Positions 1-9,151 are shown, counted from the first letter of the stretch. The stretch: DNA of 64,000 nucleotides from Leptolyngbya sp. Heron Island J (GCF_000482245.1 NZ_AWNH01000024.1:1-64000); one strand, 5' to 3'. Notes: generated from the letters alone by a model not told the origin. Numbers and translations are program-made.

Positions 1-1
1 C

Positions 2-1090
2 CTCGGGTATGTACAGATCGACACTATATCGGTGGTAGAACGAGCACACCATCATGTCTTCTACTCTAGAGTGCCGAAATTTAAGCCCGCCATGACCAAT
101 CAAATGTTGCTCAATGGCGACATTTTTGAGTATTGGGCCCACGCGGCAGCTTTTCTCCCCATTACCGATTTTCGCTTCTCCTTACCCTACAAACACGCCA
201 TTAAAAGCGGCCAAACCCATTGGTATAGAAACCGTGATACAAAGCTCATGGGAGAGCTGTTGGCCCGCATCCGTTCAGATGGCCCGATACGAGCCCGAGA
301 TATCGAAACGAACACCACAAAACGTGCAGGTTGGTGGGACTGGAAGCCTGCCAAAAAAGCACTCGAACAGTTGTATATGGAGGGCGACCTCATGGTCAGC
401 AACCGTGAAGGTTTCCAGAAAACCTATGACCTGACCGAGCGGGTACTACCATCTCACGTAAATTCACAAATGCCCAGCATGGAAGAATTTGCGGCGCATA
501 TTGTCGATCAACAGCTGCGCTGCCATGGTTTGGTTTCACTTAAAGGGCTGACCTACCAGCGTCGCAATGCTGAACTACGTAAGGCTGTAAAAGCTTTAGT
601 AAACGAACGGTTGGCGCAGGGCACTTTAGAACAAGTACAAGTGAGCAGTGGCGAAGTATTTATATTGGAAACGGGGGCGTTGGAACGTCCTCTTCCCCGG
701 TTGAACAGCCGCATGTTGATTCTTTCACCATTCGACAATAGTGTCATTCAGCGAGAACGGCTCAAAGCACTGTTTCAATACGACTACCGGATAGAATGTT
801 ATGTACCTGCAGCCAAACGTCAGTATGGCTACTTTTGCCTGCCGCTACTTTACCGCGATGAATTTATTGGGCGGATGGATTGTAAAGCCCATCGAAAAAT
901 TAGCCATTTAGAGATCAAATCACTCCATTGGGAACAACATAATTTTGATGAAGATTTAGTCATTGCTGCATTTGTAGACGCTATTACACAATTCTGTCAT
1001 TTTCAACAATGTGACTCAGTGGCTTTGACTAAAGCTCACCCAAAACATCTAACTCAACGTTTGCACAGTGCGCTCAAACCTCTAGGGTGA
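2..1090 (+). CDS. YcaQ/AlkX-like DNA glycosylase (winged-helix), 5' end outside window
   Basis: The reading frame is open to the left edge, so only the last 362 codons are seen. The in-frame codons before the first internal GTG (position 32) read LGYVQIDTISVVERAHHH, matching the QID motif region of the YcaQ/AlkZ family (DUF1006, HTH_42), so translation does not begin at the GTG. Further hallmarks are the EYWAHAA block, the GWWDWKPAKKALE block of the winged-helix region, LSPFDN, and the RIECYVPAAKRQYGYF stretch followed by GRMDCKAHR. E. coli YcaQ is known to unhook DNA interstrand crosslinks; the same repair role here is inferred from family membership. The family is about 400 residues long, so roughly 40 residues are missing upstream. 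Confidence 0.88.
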   Translation, partial: LGYVQIDTISVVERAHHHVFYSRVPKFKPAMTNQMLLNGDIFEYWAHAAAFLPITDFRFSLPYKHAIKSGQTHWYRNRDTKLMGELLARIRSDGPIRARDIETNTTKRAGWWDWKPAKKALEQLYMEGDLMVSNREGFQKTYDLTERVLPSHVNSQMPSMEEFAAHIVDQQLRCHGLVSLKGLTYQRRNAELRKAVKALVNERLAQGTLEQVQVSSGEVFILETGALERPLPRLNSRMLILSPFDNSVIQRERLKALFQYDYRIECYVPAAKRQYGYFCLPLLYRDEFIGRMDCKAHRKISHLEIKSLHWEQHNFDEDLVIAAFVDAITQFCHFQQCDSVALTKAHPKHLTQRLHSALKPLG

Positions 1091-1092
1091 TA

Positions 1093-1290
1093 TCAAGCCA
1101 AACAGGCTAAGAAGTCAATCAGGCCGTTTTTGGCCTTTGCCCGTAGCTTGCCAGGATTCTTCGTCCAGTCGCTGACCAGTTCCACCCAGTCAGAGGCTTC
1201 GATCACCCGATAGGTTTTGCCGTCATTTGCTTTGATTTCTGACACCCTATCGGTAAGGGTTTGAGCCGGTATATTCGTATGGTGGCTCAT
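1093..1290 (-). CDS. small hypothetical protein (65 aa)
   Basis: A short frame converging tail to tail on the glycosylase gene, with only two bases between the stop codons. I chose the ATG at 1290 (MSHHTNIPAQ), which has GGGGGA about 7 bases upstream, over an in-frame codon five residues earlier. The product is soluble and lysine-rich with a central KTYRVIEASDWVELV segment; no family is recognised. Compact spacing and a possible ribosome site favour a real gene, but length and lack of homology knowledge leave this uncertain. Confidence 0.35.
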   Translation of the reverse strand: MSHHTNIPAQTLTDRVSEIKANDGKTYRVIEASDWVELVSDWTKNPGKLRAKAKNGLIDFLACLA

Positions 1291-1518
1291 GGTGCGATCC
1301 CCCACTTGGCCCGCTAGTTCTGGATACCATCGCCTACAGGTCGTCCACCAGTCGCCATCGAGAGCTTGCGTTCTGACCTGCTATAGCAAATGCGCCCCTT
1401 TCGGAGTCCATGGCATGTGAGGAACAATATTACAAGTTATCCTCGCGCCATCTCACCATGAAGAAAGATTCTTACTATAGGAATAGGGTGTCCTTATTGT
1501 TGAGCGGAGGTACTTATC

Positions 1519-2124
1519 GTGACAGCTACTTGCCACACTCCCATTAACTTAGATTTGCAAACACCCATTTGGGAACGGTTTTTCATCGTTTCTCCACTGG
1601 TCATTATCGGTACCCGTGAACCTGATGGGAACTGTGATCTGGCTCCTAAACATCGGGCTATACCCCTGGGGGACGGCAACTTTTTTGGGTTTATTTGCAC
1701 TCCACGTCACCATACCTATCAGAATATTCGACGAGAACAGGCATTTACAGTTAGTTTTTTGAATCCTAGTCAAATTCTGTCGGCAAGTCTGGCTGCGACT
1801 CCTCGTGATGCTCATGATCAAAAACCAGCCCTTAATACGTTGCCCACTATCCCGGCAACGGTGATAGAGGGTGAGTTGCTGACTGATATTACCTTAGGTT
1901 TAGAATGTGAGCTTTTCAAAATTGTCGATGGCTTTGGTGATAATAGTTTGATTGCTGGCAAAATTGTCGCAGCCCAGGTCAAGGAGGCCGCTTTGCGTAC
2001 CAATGCCGAAGACGATCAAGATATTTTGCTGCGCTCACCATTGTTGGCCTATTTATCCCCAGGTCGCTACGCCAAAATTGATCATAGCTACTCGTTTCCC
2101 TTTCACGTTGGTTCGCATCTATGA
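1519..2124 (+). CDS. flavin reductase-like FMN-binding split-barrel protein
   Basis: 201 residues beginning at a GTG preceded by GAGCGGAGG at good spacing. The sequence has the look of the flavin reductase-like domain (PF01613 family): an N-terminal SPLVIIGTREPDG strand-loop, APKHRAIPLGDGNFFGF, and the HHTYQNIRREQAFTVSF region that in the family lines the FMN pocket. Members bind FMN and often serve as the reductase of a two-component oxygenase or a related redox step. The stop codon overlaps the start of the M20 peptidase gene (ATGA at 2121-2124), so the two are translationally coupled. No partner oxygenase is seen nearby, so the actual substrate is unknown. Confidence 0.8.
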   Translation: MTATCHTPINLDLQTPIWERFFIVSPLVIIGTREPDGNCDLAPKHRAIPLGDGNFFGFICTPRHHTYQNIRREQAFTVSFLNPSQILSASLAATPRDAHDQKPALNTLPTIPATVIEGELLTDITLGLECELFKIVDGFGDNSLIAGKIVAAQVKEAALRTNAEDDQDILLRSPLLAYLSPGRYAKIDHSYSFPFHVGSHL

Positions 2125-3302
2125 CTCTGACTCCCATACCTGCTCAGACTGGTCGGTTACTTCTAGATTATTTTTATCAGCACCGCAACACTATGGTTGA
2201 AACGGTGCAAGCACTGGCTAAGATAGAGTCTCCTTCTACTGTGCCCGCTTCGCAACAACCGTTACTCGATCGGTTACAGACAGAATTTGAACGGCGGGGG
2301 CTACGGGTACGGCGATTGTCAGGTGAGCGTACAGGCGGGCATCTGTTAGCTATCTCTAAGCAGAGTTCTCCGGAACAGCCGAAACAGCTAATGCTGGGAC
2401 ACTGTGATACGGTCTGGCCTTTAGAAACCCTAGCGACTATGCCCATTAAGCGGCACCAGGGTAAACTCTATGGTCCGGGGGTCTATGATATGAAGGCAGG
2501 CATCACTATGATGCTGTTTGCTCTAGAAGCACTGCAGGTTTTAGACCTCAAACCACAGGTATTGCCATTAGTATTGCTTAACTCCGATGAGGAGATTGGC
2601 AGCTTTGAATCGACCCGCCATGTGAGAAGACTGGCTAAGATTTGCGATCGCACCTTTGTGCTGGAACCCTCTCTAGGTCCCCGTGGTCATCTCAAAACTG
2701 CACGCAAGGGGGTGGGGCATTTTACCATTGAAGTCATCGGTCAGGCCGCCCATGCTGGATTAGAACCTGATAAAGGTGCTAGCGCCATTTTGGAACTCTC
2801 CTTTATCATCCAAAAACTATTTGACCTCAACGATCCTGAAGCCGGTATCACGGTCAATGTCGGTACCATTGATGGTGGCATTCGCCCCAATGTCATCGCT
2901 CCCGTCAGCCGCGCCGAAGTGGATGTGCGGGTGTTGCACCAAAGTGACGTTCATCGTATTGAGCAGGCAATTCTTACCCTGCAGCCCAATACGGTCGGCA
3001 CTCAGCTAAAAATAAAGGGCAAAATTGGCCGGGCTCCCTTAGAAAAGACTCCCCGCAATCAACAGCTTTGGCAGCTGGCTCAACAAACAGCGACAGATCT
3101 GGGGTTTGACTTAGAAGAACGCACCGTAGGCGGTGGCTCAGATGGCAATACCACCAGCTTATATACCGCCACCCTGGATGGCATGGGGGCCGTTGGAGAC
3201 AGTGCCCATGCCCCCGGTGAATTTATTTACATTGACCCCTTGGTTGAACGCACTGCCCTACTGACACAACTGTTACTCGCTCCTGCCCTGCCTCTCCTCT
3301 GA
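2121..3302 (+). CDS. M20 family zinc peptidase/deacylase (carboxypeptidase G2-like)
   Basis: 393 residues with the metal ligands of the M20 family: GHCDTVW, GVYDMKAG, SDEEIGS, FVLEPS and the C-terminal SAHAPGE. The dimerisation domain occupies the middle (starting around KGVGHFTIEV). The family hydrolyses the amide of N-acyl or N-terminal glutamyl-type substrates in the cytoplasm. It is the middle gene of a three-gene operon, overlapping the upstream flavin reductase by four bases and followed 37 bases later by the DUF1611 gene. The pairing with a DUF1611 protein suggests amino-acid derivative metabolism, for example removal of an N-acyl group; the substrate itself cannot be read from the sequence. 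Confidence 0.88.
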   Translation: MTLTPIPAQTGRLLLDYFYQHRNTMVETVQALAKIESPSTVPASQQPLLDRLQTEFERRGLRVRRLSGERTGGHLLAISKQSSPEQPKQLMLGHCDTVWPLETLATMPIKRHQGKLYGPGVYDMKAGITMMLFALEALQVLDLKPQVLPLVLLNSDEEIGSFESTRHVRRLAKICDRTFVLEPSLGPRGHLKTARKGVGHFTIEVIGQAAHAGLEPDKGASAILELSFIIQKLFDLNDPEAGITVNVGTIDGGIRPNVIAPVSRAEVDVRVLHQSDVHRIEQAILTLQPNTVGTQLKIKGKIGRAPLEKTPRNQQLWQLAQQTATDLGFDLEERTVGGGSDGNTTSLYTATLDGMGAVGDSAHAPGEFIYIDPLVERTALLTQLLLAPALPLL

Positions 3303-3339
3303 GGCAAGTCCGCTATTAAATCTCCATCAGGAGGCCATT

Positions 3340-4371
3340 ATGGAACGACGATATATATTGGGTGCCCTCACACGCATTAGTGATTTAGACACTGTGCCGT
3401 TTACAGTTAGGCACCTGGCTAGAGATAATTGGGCTACTGGTGACTATGTGGTGGGGGAAGTGCTCTCAGCCCATCGACAGCCTGATGCCATTGAACTAAC
3501 AACGGGTCGCATGGCTCGCGTGATGCCAGGAGACTGGGTTGTAGGTGCCTTTGGCGTGCGCCGCGCGACATTAGAAGCTGTAGGAGATTGGCAATCTATC
3601 CAGAAGGATAACCTGATGGAAGATATGACCAATGCCGGTTTCTTTGGTCGGATTACCTCGCAATCGGTGTTAATCGCTCCGCAGCCTGTTTTAAGGTATT
3701 GCGGCCATGTGATCCGTGAGGGACATAAGATTTGTATGCAAGATTTTGTTCCTAGGGTAGAGTGGCAATCCTATACGTGTCCCACCATTATGATCATCGG
3801 CACCTCTATGTCAGCCGGTAAGACAACAGCAGCACGAGTGATTATCCATTTACTCAAAGAGATGGGGTTACGGGTGATTGGCACAAAGCTGACAGGGGCT
3901 GGCCGCTATCGCGATATTCTGTCAATGCATGATGCGGGCGCTGATGCCATCTTTGACTTTGTAGATGCGGGGCTACCCTCTTCTGTGGTACCACCGGAAG
4001 AATTTCGGCAGTCCCTACGCCAGCTGCTATCGACAATTATGGCCCAACATCCCGATGTGGTAGTCGCTGAGGCTGGAGCCTCTCCCTTTGAACCTTACAA
4101 TGGTGCCGTTGTCCTAGAAGAGGTGGCAGATCAAGTTGTATTCACCGTATTATGTGCCTCTGATCCCTATGCTGTCATTGGCGTTAGCCAAAGCTTTGGC
4201 ATCACTCCCGACATTGTTAGTGGCATTACCACTAATACAACAGCTGGCATTCAGCTAGTGGAAAAATTAGCGAAGGTACCTGCCCTCAGTCTCACAACCG
4301 ATGAATCTATAAATAGGCTGCGGTCATTACTCAAAAATTGTTTGGCTGAGCACCCATTAGGGATCGCTTAA
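3340..4371 (+). CDS. DUF1611 family P-loop protein (DgcN-like)
   Basis: 343 residues; start codon preceded by AGGAGG at 3329-3334. An N-terminal domain (about 1-140) is followed by a P-loop domain with Walker A GTSMSAGKTTAARV at roughly residue 152, then GAGRYRDIL and VAEAGASPFEPYNG, which are characteristic of DUF1611. One characterised relative, DgcN, is reported as a D-glutamate N-acetyltransferase in marine bacteria. If that holds, the upstream M20 enzyme could act on the N-acyl product, but this is inference. It is the last gene of the 1519-4371 operon and converges on the N-ATPase operon. Confidence 0.8.
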   Translation: MERRYILGALTRISDLDTVPFTVRHLARDNWATGDYVVGEVLSAHRQPDAIELTTGRMARVMPGDWVVGAFGVRRATLEAVGDWQSIQKDNLMEDMTNAGFFGRITSQSVLIAPQPVLRYCGHVIREGHKICMQDFVPRVEWQSYTCPTIMIIGTSMSAGKTTAARVIIHLLKEMGLRVIGTKLTGAGRYRDILSMHDAGADAIFDFVDAGLPSSVVPPEEFRQSLRQLLSTIMAQHPDVVVAEAGASPFEPYNGAVVLEEVADQVVFTVLCASDPYAVIGVSQSFGITPDIVSGITTNTTAGIQLVEKLAKVPALSLTTDESINRLRSLLKNCLAEHPLGIA

Positions 4372-4451
4372 GTAGTTCGGGAGTATGGGAGATCAGGCTG
4401 GTTACCCTTTTTGTAGTAATGCTGAACACATAAAAATACGGTCATAAGCTA

Positions 4452-5354
4452 TCACGGATCTAATGCCTCAAAACCAGAAACAATATCCAGGAGTTCTTCT
4501 GTGATAGCATCTTGGCGTTGCTGCTGATAGGCTACTCTAAGGGTTTGTAAACGCTCATCAATATTCTTTTCAGCAACTTGCATGGCTGCCAGACGGCTAG
4601 CATTTTCACTTGCCAATGATTCAGCACAGGCCCGATATAGACCACTAAAGAAGTGCTGTTGAAAAATAGCTGTAAATAGACGCTCATAATCCATCATCAC
4701 CTGGGGCCGACAGCGAGCAGGCCAGGGCTTCTGCTCTAACTGCTTTAGGTAGAGATAGCTCAGGGGAAATAATTGTAATAATGTTGGGGATGACATCATG
4801 CCCCCCGTCGGTCGATTATGAAATACCCAAATATGATCAACTTGAGATTTTTGTCGCCAGCTTTCTAACTGCAACACAATTTGCTGTATCAATGGGGTGA
4901 TTCCCCCTAGTGAACAGGGCACTGATAGACATTGATTGACCTCATATCCAGCTGCAGTCAAACTATCTCCCACACGAGAGCCAACAGCTAAAAATGTGGG
5001 GGATTTTAACTCTGCCTCAGACCTAGCCTGAAAGCGATATAATCGTTCCAGACGGCGATTCATAAACTCAACCAGCTGTGGATTAAAACGTCCACACATG
5101 CCTTGATCGCTACCAAAGATAACAATGCCTAAACACTGAGGAACTCCGGGTTTTTGGGTACTAAGTACCCCTGGCAAATTAATCATGAGTACTTGCATAG
5201 CCATAGCCAAAACCTGACTATGGTCAGCCAAGGAAAGTACAGCATCCTCATATTGATGAATATTGACTACTGCTAGGGATTTCATCATTTTGACAATCGA
5301 CTGTAAATCATCCGCAGTGCTAATTTTTCGTTGCAGAGATTCTAATGTCTTCAT
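4452..5354 (-). CDS. atpG: N-type ATP synthase gamma subunit
   Basis: 300 residues, beginning MKTLESLQRKISTADDL, the N-terminal helix of F1 gamma that runs into the alpha3beta3 hexamer; the C-terminal helix (near EKNIDERLQTLRVAYQQQRQDAI) completes the coiled-coil rotor shaft. GSDQGMCGRFN is the typical glycine-rich segment. Last gene of the N-ATPase operon, 19 bases after atpA. It is more diverged from the usual cyanobacterial gamma and I do not see the long photosynthetic-type regulatory insertion, as expected for the N-type enzyme. Confidence 0.93.
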   Translation of the reverse strand: MKTLESLQRKISTADDLQSIVKMMKSLAVVNIHQYEDAVLSLADHSQVLAMAMQVLMINLPGVLSTQKPGVPQCLGIVIFGSDQGMCGRFNPQLVEFMNRRLERLYRFQARSEAELKSPTFLAVGSRVGDSLTAAGYEVNQCLSVPCSLGGITPLIQQIVLQLESWRQKSQVDHIWVFHNRPTGGMMSSPTLLQLFPLSYLYLKQLEQKPWPARCRPQVMMDYERLFTAIFQQHFFSGLYRACAESLASENASRLAAMQVAEKNIDERLQTLRVAYQQQRQDAITEELLDIVSGFEALDP

Positions 5355-5373
5355 CGGTTCTCTTAGACTAAAG

Positions 5374-6909
5374 TTATCCAGAAACTAAATGCAGAGACTG
5401 TCTGGCTATCTCTAATAATGCTTGACAGTCTTCGTTAGACAGCTTTTCGCCGAGTACAATCCGCTGACATACATCCGGGAGTTGTTGCTCTACTGTTCGA
5501 CACAGTAACGCTTCTATGTCAGGAATTTTAGCAAGTGGCACTTCATCTAATAAGCCGATATTGGCAGCCAGCAGCAGAGCAATCTGTTGGCTAACGGTGA
5601 GTGGATGCTGCTGGTCTTGCCGCAGTACAGCCCTAATCCGACGCCCCCGCACCAGCGATTGTTGGGTCGATTCATCCAACCGGGTACCAAAACGGGCAAA
5701 GGATTCTAGTTCTTGAAACTGGGAATACATTAATCGTAAATCCCCTGCTACGGCCCGATAGGCCGATAATTGGGCTTTGCCACCTACACGAGAAACCGAC
5801 CGACCGACATCCACAGCCGGTAATACTCCCTTTTGAAAGAGTGTGGGTGTGAGATAAATTTGCCCGTCCGTAATTGATACTAAATTAGTCGGAATATAGG
5901 CCGATAAGTTTCCAGCTTCGGTTTCTACAATTGGTAACGCTGTCAAAGATCCTCCCCCCAAGTCTGACCGGAGACAGGTAGAGCGCTCCAGCAAGCGAGA
6001 GTGAAGATAAAAAATATCGCCGGGAAACGCTTCTCGTCCTGGGGGGCGACGTAACAATAACGAGAGTTCTCGGTAAGCCCGAGCATGGTGGATTAGGTCA
6101 TCATAGACAATTAAGACATCACGCCCTTTATCCATAAAATATTCGGCCATAGCCGTTGCAGTATAGGGGGTAATATACTGAAGAGCTGGGGTTTCTTCAC
6201 CACTGGCCACCACCACAATGCAATGGTCCATGGCTCCTTCGTGACGCAGTGTGGCAATGAGCTGGGCGACGGCATCACTCCGCTGGCCAATGGCGCAATA
6301 AATGCAGATCACATTATGCTTTTTTTGGTTGAGTATCGTGTCTAAAGCAATGGCAGTTTTGCCGGTCTGACGATCGCCCACAATCAGCTGTCGTTGTCCA
6401 CGGCCAATTGGTACTAGCGCGTCGATTACCTTAATACCGGTCTGTAGAGGCACACGTACAGGAGCCCGTTCCATAATGGTAGGCGCTGGTCGTTCAATCG
6501 GTCGTCGCTCTAATAAAGGTAGGGGTCCACCTTGATCTAACGGTGTCCCAAGCGCGGTCACTACTCGACCTAACAAGCTTTCTCCCACAGATGTATCTAA
6601 TACCCGACCAGTGCGCTGTACCTGGCTGCCTGCCTTGATGTCCGTATGGTTATTTAGTAACACCACACCGACTTCGTTTGGGTCCAGGTTGAAGGCCAAA
6701 CCGATAGAGCCATCGGCAAACTTAACTTGTTCTTGCGATCGCACATTTGGTAACCCCACCACCCGTGCAATGCTATTTCCCAAAAAGGTAACTGTGCCAA
6801 CTTCCCGACAGGTCAACTCCAGAGTAGTTTGTGTTCGCGCTTGGGCAAAGGATGCCAGCGTCTGGTCCAATGCTGTTGTTAGTGAAGTTGATGACTTAGT
6901 GTTTTGCAT
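5374..6909 (-). CDS. atpA: N-type ATP synthase alpha subunit
   Basis: 511 residues from the ATG at 6909, one base after the atpF stop; a longer frame reaches a TTG at 6948 inside atpF but lacks support. The non-catalytic nucleotide-binding subunit has a P-loop [13 protein letters not shown], the Walker B region DVLIVYDDL and the [23 protein letters not shown] block typical of alpha. The early part carries the beta-barrel ([18 protein letters not shown]). It belongs to the N-ATPase operon and would sit in the F1 head with atpD. Confidence 0.95.
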   Translation of the reverse strand: MQNTKSSTSLTTALDQTLASFAQARTQTTLELTCREVGTVTFLGNSIARVVGLPNVRSQEQVKFADGSIGLAFNLDPNEVGVVLLNNHTDIKAGSQVQRTGRVLDTSVGESLLGRVVTALGTPLDQGGPLPLLERRPIERPAPTIMERAPVRVPLQTGIKVIDALVPIGRGQRQLIVGDRQTGKTAIALDTILNQKKHNVICIYCAIGQRSDAVAQLIATLRHEGAMDHCIVVVASGEETPALQYITPYTATAMAEYFMDKGRDVLIVYDDLIHHARAYRELSLLLRRPPGREAFPGDIFYLHSRLLERSTCLRSDLGGGSLTALPIVETEAGNLSAYIPTNLVSITDGQIYLTPTLFQKGVLPAVDVGRSVSRVGGKAQLSAYRAVAGDLRLMYSQFQELESFARFGTRLDESTQQSLVRGRRIRAVLRQDQQHPLTVSQQIALLLAANIGLLDEVPLAKIPDIEALLCRTVEQQLPDVCQRIVLGEKLSNEDCQALLEIARQSLHLVSG

Positions 6910-6910
6910 A

Positions 6911-7699
6911 TCATTGCCCAGCTGGTCCACTCGATACTTGCCGATCAACTTGTCGATCTAGCATTTGAGTAAGATTCTGTTCCAGGGTCTCTAAATACCT
7001 CGCCAGGTTCCAATCTAAACAATAACCAGGAACATTCAGCTCCAGGCCACATACCAGGGCCGGATTTATGTCGTATTGGATGTGGGAGAACGGTCCAATG
7101 GTATGCAGTGCCTCTGTAATTGCTTGCTCTGTCACAGCTGATAAAGGAAAGCTACTATACAGCTGCACTGACGCTGCATCTGTGAGAGCTGTACGGAGCT
7201 TGGTACGCTCTACCTCTGGTAGCTGAGCCAGGCGAGCGAGAAAGCGATTAACAATCTGATGCTCCAGAGAAGCATCAGCCAGTTCCGTCAGTACCTGACG
7301 CAGGGTTTGGGTAACCTGATAGGTAGTTTGTTGTTGACAAGTCCGCAATACGGTTGCCTTTTCCTGAGCAATCCCTCGGTACCAGCGATCTCTGGCGGCT
7401 GCGACTTCATCTTTGGTTCTCTCTAGAAGCGTCAGGCGTTCGTCTTCTAGCTGCGATCGTAGTTCAGCTATGCGCTGTTCTCGATGGGCGGCAAAATCCT
7501 GCTGCATCTGTTGTAACCGCTGAGTCTCTTGTTGAGCTAAGGTCTCCCGCTGCTCTGCTCGTTCTAGCTGATCTAGAATGGTCTTTTTGCGCTCCTCCAT
7601 AGCACGAGTAATTGGCCCATAGAGAAATCGTTGTAACAACCAAACCAAAATTAAAAAGTTAATGATTTGCACTACCACGATGCGGTAATCAATCAGCAT
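6911..7699 (-). CDS. atpF: N-type ATP synthase b subunit with delta-like C-terminus
   Basis: 262 residues: an N-terminal membrane helix ([20 protein letters not shown]), a long charged coiled coil (about 35-140), then a C-terminal 120 residues with hallmarks of subunit delta ([20 protein letters not shown]-like region, [11 protein letters not shown]). N-ATPase operons lack a separate atpH, and this operon has none, so the C-terminal part probably supplies delta's role in holding F1 to the stalk. This is inferred from length and pattern. Three bases separate it from atpE. Confidence 0.9.
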   Translation of the reverse strand: MLIDYRIVVVQIINFLILVWLLQRFLYGPITRAMEERKKTILDQLERAEQRETLAQQETQRLQQMQQDFAAHREQRIAELRSQLEDERLTLLERTKDEVAAARDRWYRGIAQEKATVLRTCQQQTTYQVTQTLRQVLTELADASLEHQIVNRFLARLAQLPEVERTKLRTALTDAASVQLYSSFPLSAVTEQAITEALHTIGPFSHIQYDINPALVCGLELNVPGYCLDWNLARYLETLEQNLTQMLDRQVDRQVSSGPAGQ

Positions 7700-7702
7700 G
7701 GC

Positions 7703-7981
7703 CTACCCTCCCAATTGGGTTGTCACGTAAGACCAAAATGGATTGGCAAAAATCAAAATCAGCGTAATCACAAAGCAATAAATTGCAGTGGATTCTACTA
7801 ATGCCATACCCACAAATAGAGTACGGGTAATGGTATTCGCCTCATCGGGTTGTTGGGCCAGGGCACTGAGAGCTTGGGCCAGGGCACGACCTTCCCCTAA
7901 CGCAGGAGCGATTGAGCCTACCGCAATAGTTAACCCAGCCACCACGATCGAAGCCATGCCAATAAGCGCAACATTATCCAT
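7703..7981 (-). CDS. atpE: N-type ATP synthase c subunit (rotor ring)
   Basis: 92 residues from the ATG at 7981, which has AGGAG nine bases upstream; the start overlaps the atpB end by eight bases. Two membrane helices form the hairpin, joined by the polar loop ALAQQPDE. The ion site in helix 2 is VESTAIY (E63, S64, T65, Y68), the ligand set seen in sodium-binding c subunits. Helix 1 carries GEGRA (E30), where the sodium enzyme of Ilyobacter has Gln, giving a double-carboxylate site as reported for the Burkholderia N-type ring. The transported ion is therefore uncertain. Confidence 0.94.
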   Translation of the reverse strand: MDNVALIGMASIVVAGLTIAVGSIAPALGEGRALAQALSALAQQPDEANTITRTLFVGMALVESTAIYCFVITLILIFANPFWSYVTTQLGG

Positions 7982-8699
7982 GAGAAACGTCTCCTGAAGA
8001 ATTAGATGAATCCGGGGATGAAAGATGGGAAGATGGGGTTTGAACCTCAGTGGCCGAGGCAATAAATACCATGGCCAAAATGGCAAAGATGTAGGCCTGA
8101 AGTAACCCAGTTACCAGGGCAAATGCCTGCATGACCACAGGAAAAAATAGCGGGGCAATAGACAGCAAAATCGCCCCGATCATGGTGCCACTCATGACAT
8201 TGCCAAATAGCCGTACCGACAATGAAATAATACGAGATACATCGCCGATCAGGTTGAACGGTAACATGATCGGCGTAGGTTCTAAATATTGCTGTAGGTA
8301 GGCTCGCCATCCCTTCCGGCGGATGCCAAACCATGGTACGGCCCCAAAAACACAGATGGCTAAAGCTACCGTAGTAGAGAGTGAACCAGTGGGTGGTTGA
8401 TACCCCGGCAAAATGGTGAGTAAATTTGAAGTGGCAATAAAAATAAACAACGATCCGACAAAAGGTAAATAGGGGGCCGGATCTTGCTGACTGATATCTC
8501 GAATTTGGTTGGTTACCCCCAGTACTAGCACCTCCAATAGGTTTTGCCCTGGCGAAATCTGCGTTGCTGCTGACAGTTTACGGGTTATCCACCAGGACCC
8601 TAAGACCAACAATCCCATCACAAACCAGGTAAACACCAATGTGGCATTAAGAGTAATCGGCCCAAAGTATATCAAGATTTGATCAGGAGTGAGTTTCAC
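7974..8699 (-). CDS. atpB: N-type ATP synthase a subunit
   Basis: 241 residues from a GTG start, 12 bases after atpR. Five to six membrane helices; the essential stator arginine is in ISLSVRLFGNVMSG, and LLQAYIFAILAMVFIA is the usual last helix. The polar tail after the last helix (serine-rich, about 20 residues) overlaps the atpE start. It forms the two ion half-channels next to the c ring and is longest conserved in the last two helices. Confidence 0.93.
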   Translation of the reverse strand: MKLTPDQILIYFGPITLNATLVFTWFVMGLLVLGSWWITRKLSAATQISPGQNLLEVLVLGVTNQIRDISQQDPAPYLPFVGSLFIFIATSNLLTILPGYQPPTGSLSTTVALAICVFGAVPWFGIRRKGWRAYLQQYLEPTPIMLPFNLIGDVSRIISLSVRLFGNVMSGTMIGAILLSIAPLFFPVVMQAFALVTGLLQAYIFAILAMVFIASATEVQTPSSHLSSPDSSNSSGDVSHG

Positions 8700-8711
8700 A
8701 AGCCCAGTTCC

Positions 8712-9050
8712 TTACTGGTGAGACAATATTTGAGAATCTTTGGTAGGGTAAGTAATTTTCACAGATCGTTCTACAGCTGCTAGCAACCAGACGATCAATA
8801 ACGTGCGGCTAAACAACACGCCGGCACTCAGTAACAAAATCACCAACAGCGGTGGCATAGCCGTCTGTTTTAATAACCAAACACCACCTCCCAACAATAT
8901 AGTTAAACGGACTAACCAGCTCACGCCCATCCCTAAGACTGGCTGTCGCCAGTGGCGAAGGCGACGCAGAGTAAACCAAAGACCACCAAAGTAAATACTT
9001 CCTAGGCCCAAACCTGCTAAGAAGAACCCTAACCAACCGATAACGCTCAT
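8712..9050 (-). CDS. atpR: N-ATPase accessory membrane protein AtpR
   Basis: 112 residues with three predicted membrane helices: residues about 3-25, 38-58 and 68-92. The helix-2 start has a conserved-looking RLTILLGG with a charged Arg. AtpR is a component specific to N-ATPase operons, placed between atpQ and atpB as here; its arginine/helix arrangement has been proposed to assist c-ring assembly or interact with the c-ring ion site, but the biochemical role is poorly known. Its ATG overlaps the stop of the 34-codon ORF upstream by four bases. Confidence 0.85.
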   Translation of the reverse strand: MSVIGWLGFFLAGLGLGSIYFGGLWFTLRRLRHWRQPVLGMGVSWLVRLTILLGGGVWLLKQTAMPPLLVILLLSAGVLFSRTLLIVWLLAAVERSVKITYPTKDSQILSHQ

Positions 9051-9151
9051 ACTAAAATCCTCAGTGCGATCGCATCCTTGCTCACCATCGCTACTACAAC
9101 CGTAATCTCCACCAACAGGGTCAAGATCATCAGCTCTGACTCATCAATCAT
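9047..9151 (-). CDS. 34-aa hydrophobic protein wedged between atpQ and atpR
   Basis: A short frame starting MIDESELMILTLLVEITVVV and ending KDAIALRILV. Its ATG lies inside the end of atpQ (eight-base overlap) and its TGA overlaps the ATG of atpR (ATGA), the pattern expected of a translated, coupled gene. The product would be a single short membrane helix with acidic residues before it (DESE) and a glutamate within it. Without it, there would be a 93-base gap in an otherwise gapless stretch of the operon. No family is recognised; it may be a tiny extra N-ATPase subunit, or only a coupling ORF for atpR. Confidence 0.5.
   Translation of the reverse strand: MIDESELMILTLLVEITVVVAMVSKDAIALRILV

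Noticed and set aside
6909-6948. Longer atpA starting at a TTG inside atpF
   Set aside because: The ATG one base after the atpF stop gives the usual alpha length and normal coupling; the extension has no supporting site.
7982-8086. Longer atpE with 35 additional N-terminal residues
   Set aside because: The extension is tryptophan/proline-rich and lies in atpB; the ATG at 7981 has AGGAG and gives the standard c-subunit hairpin.
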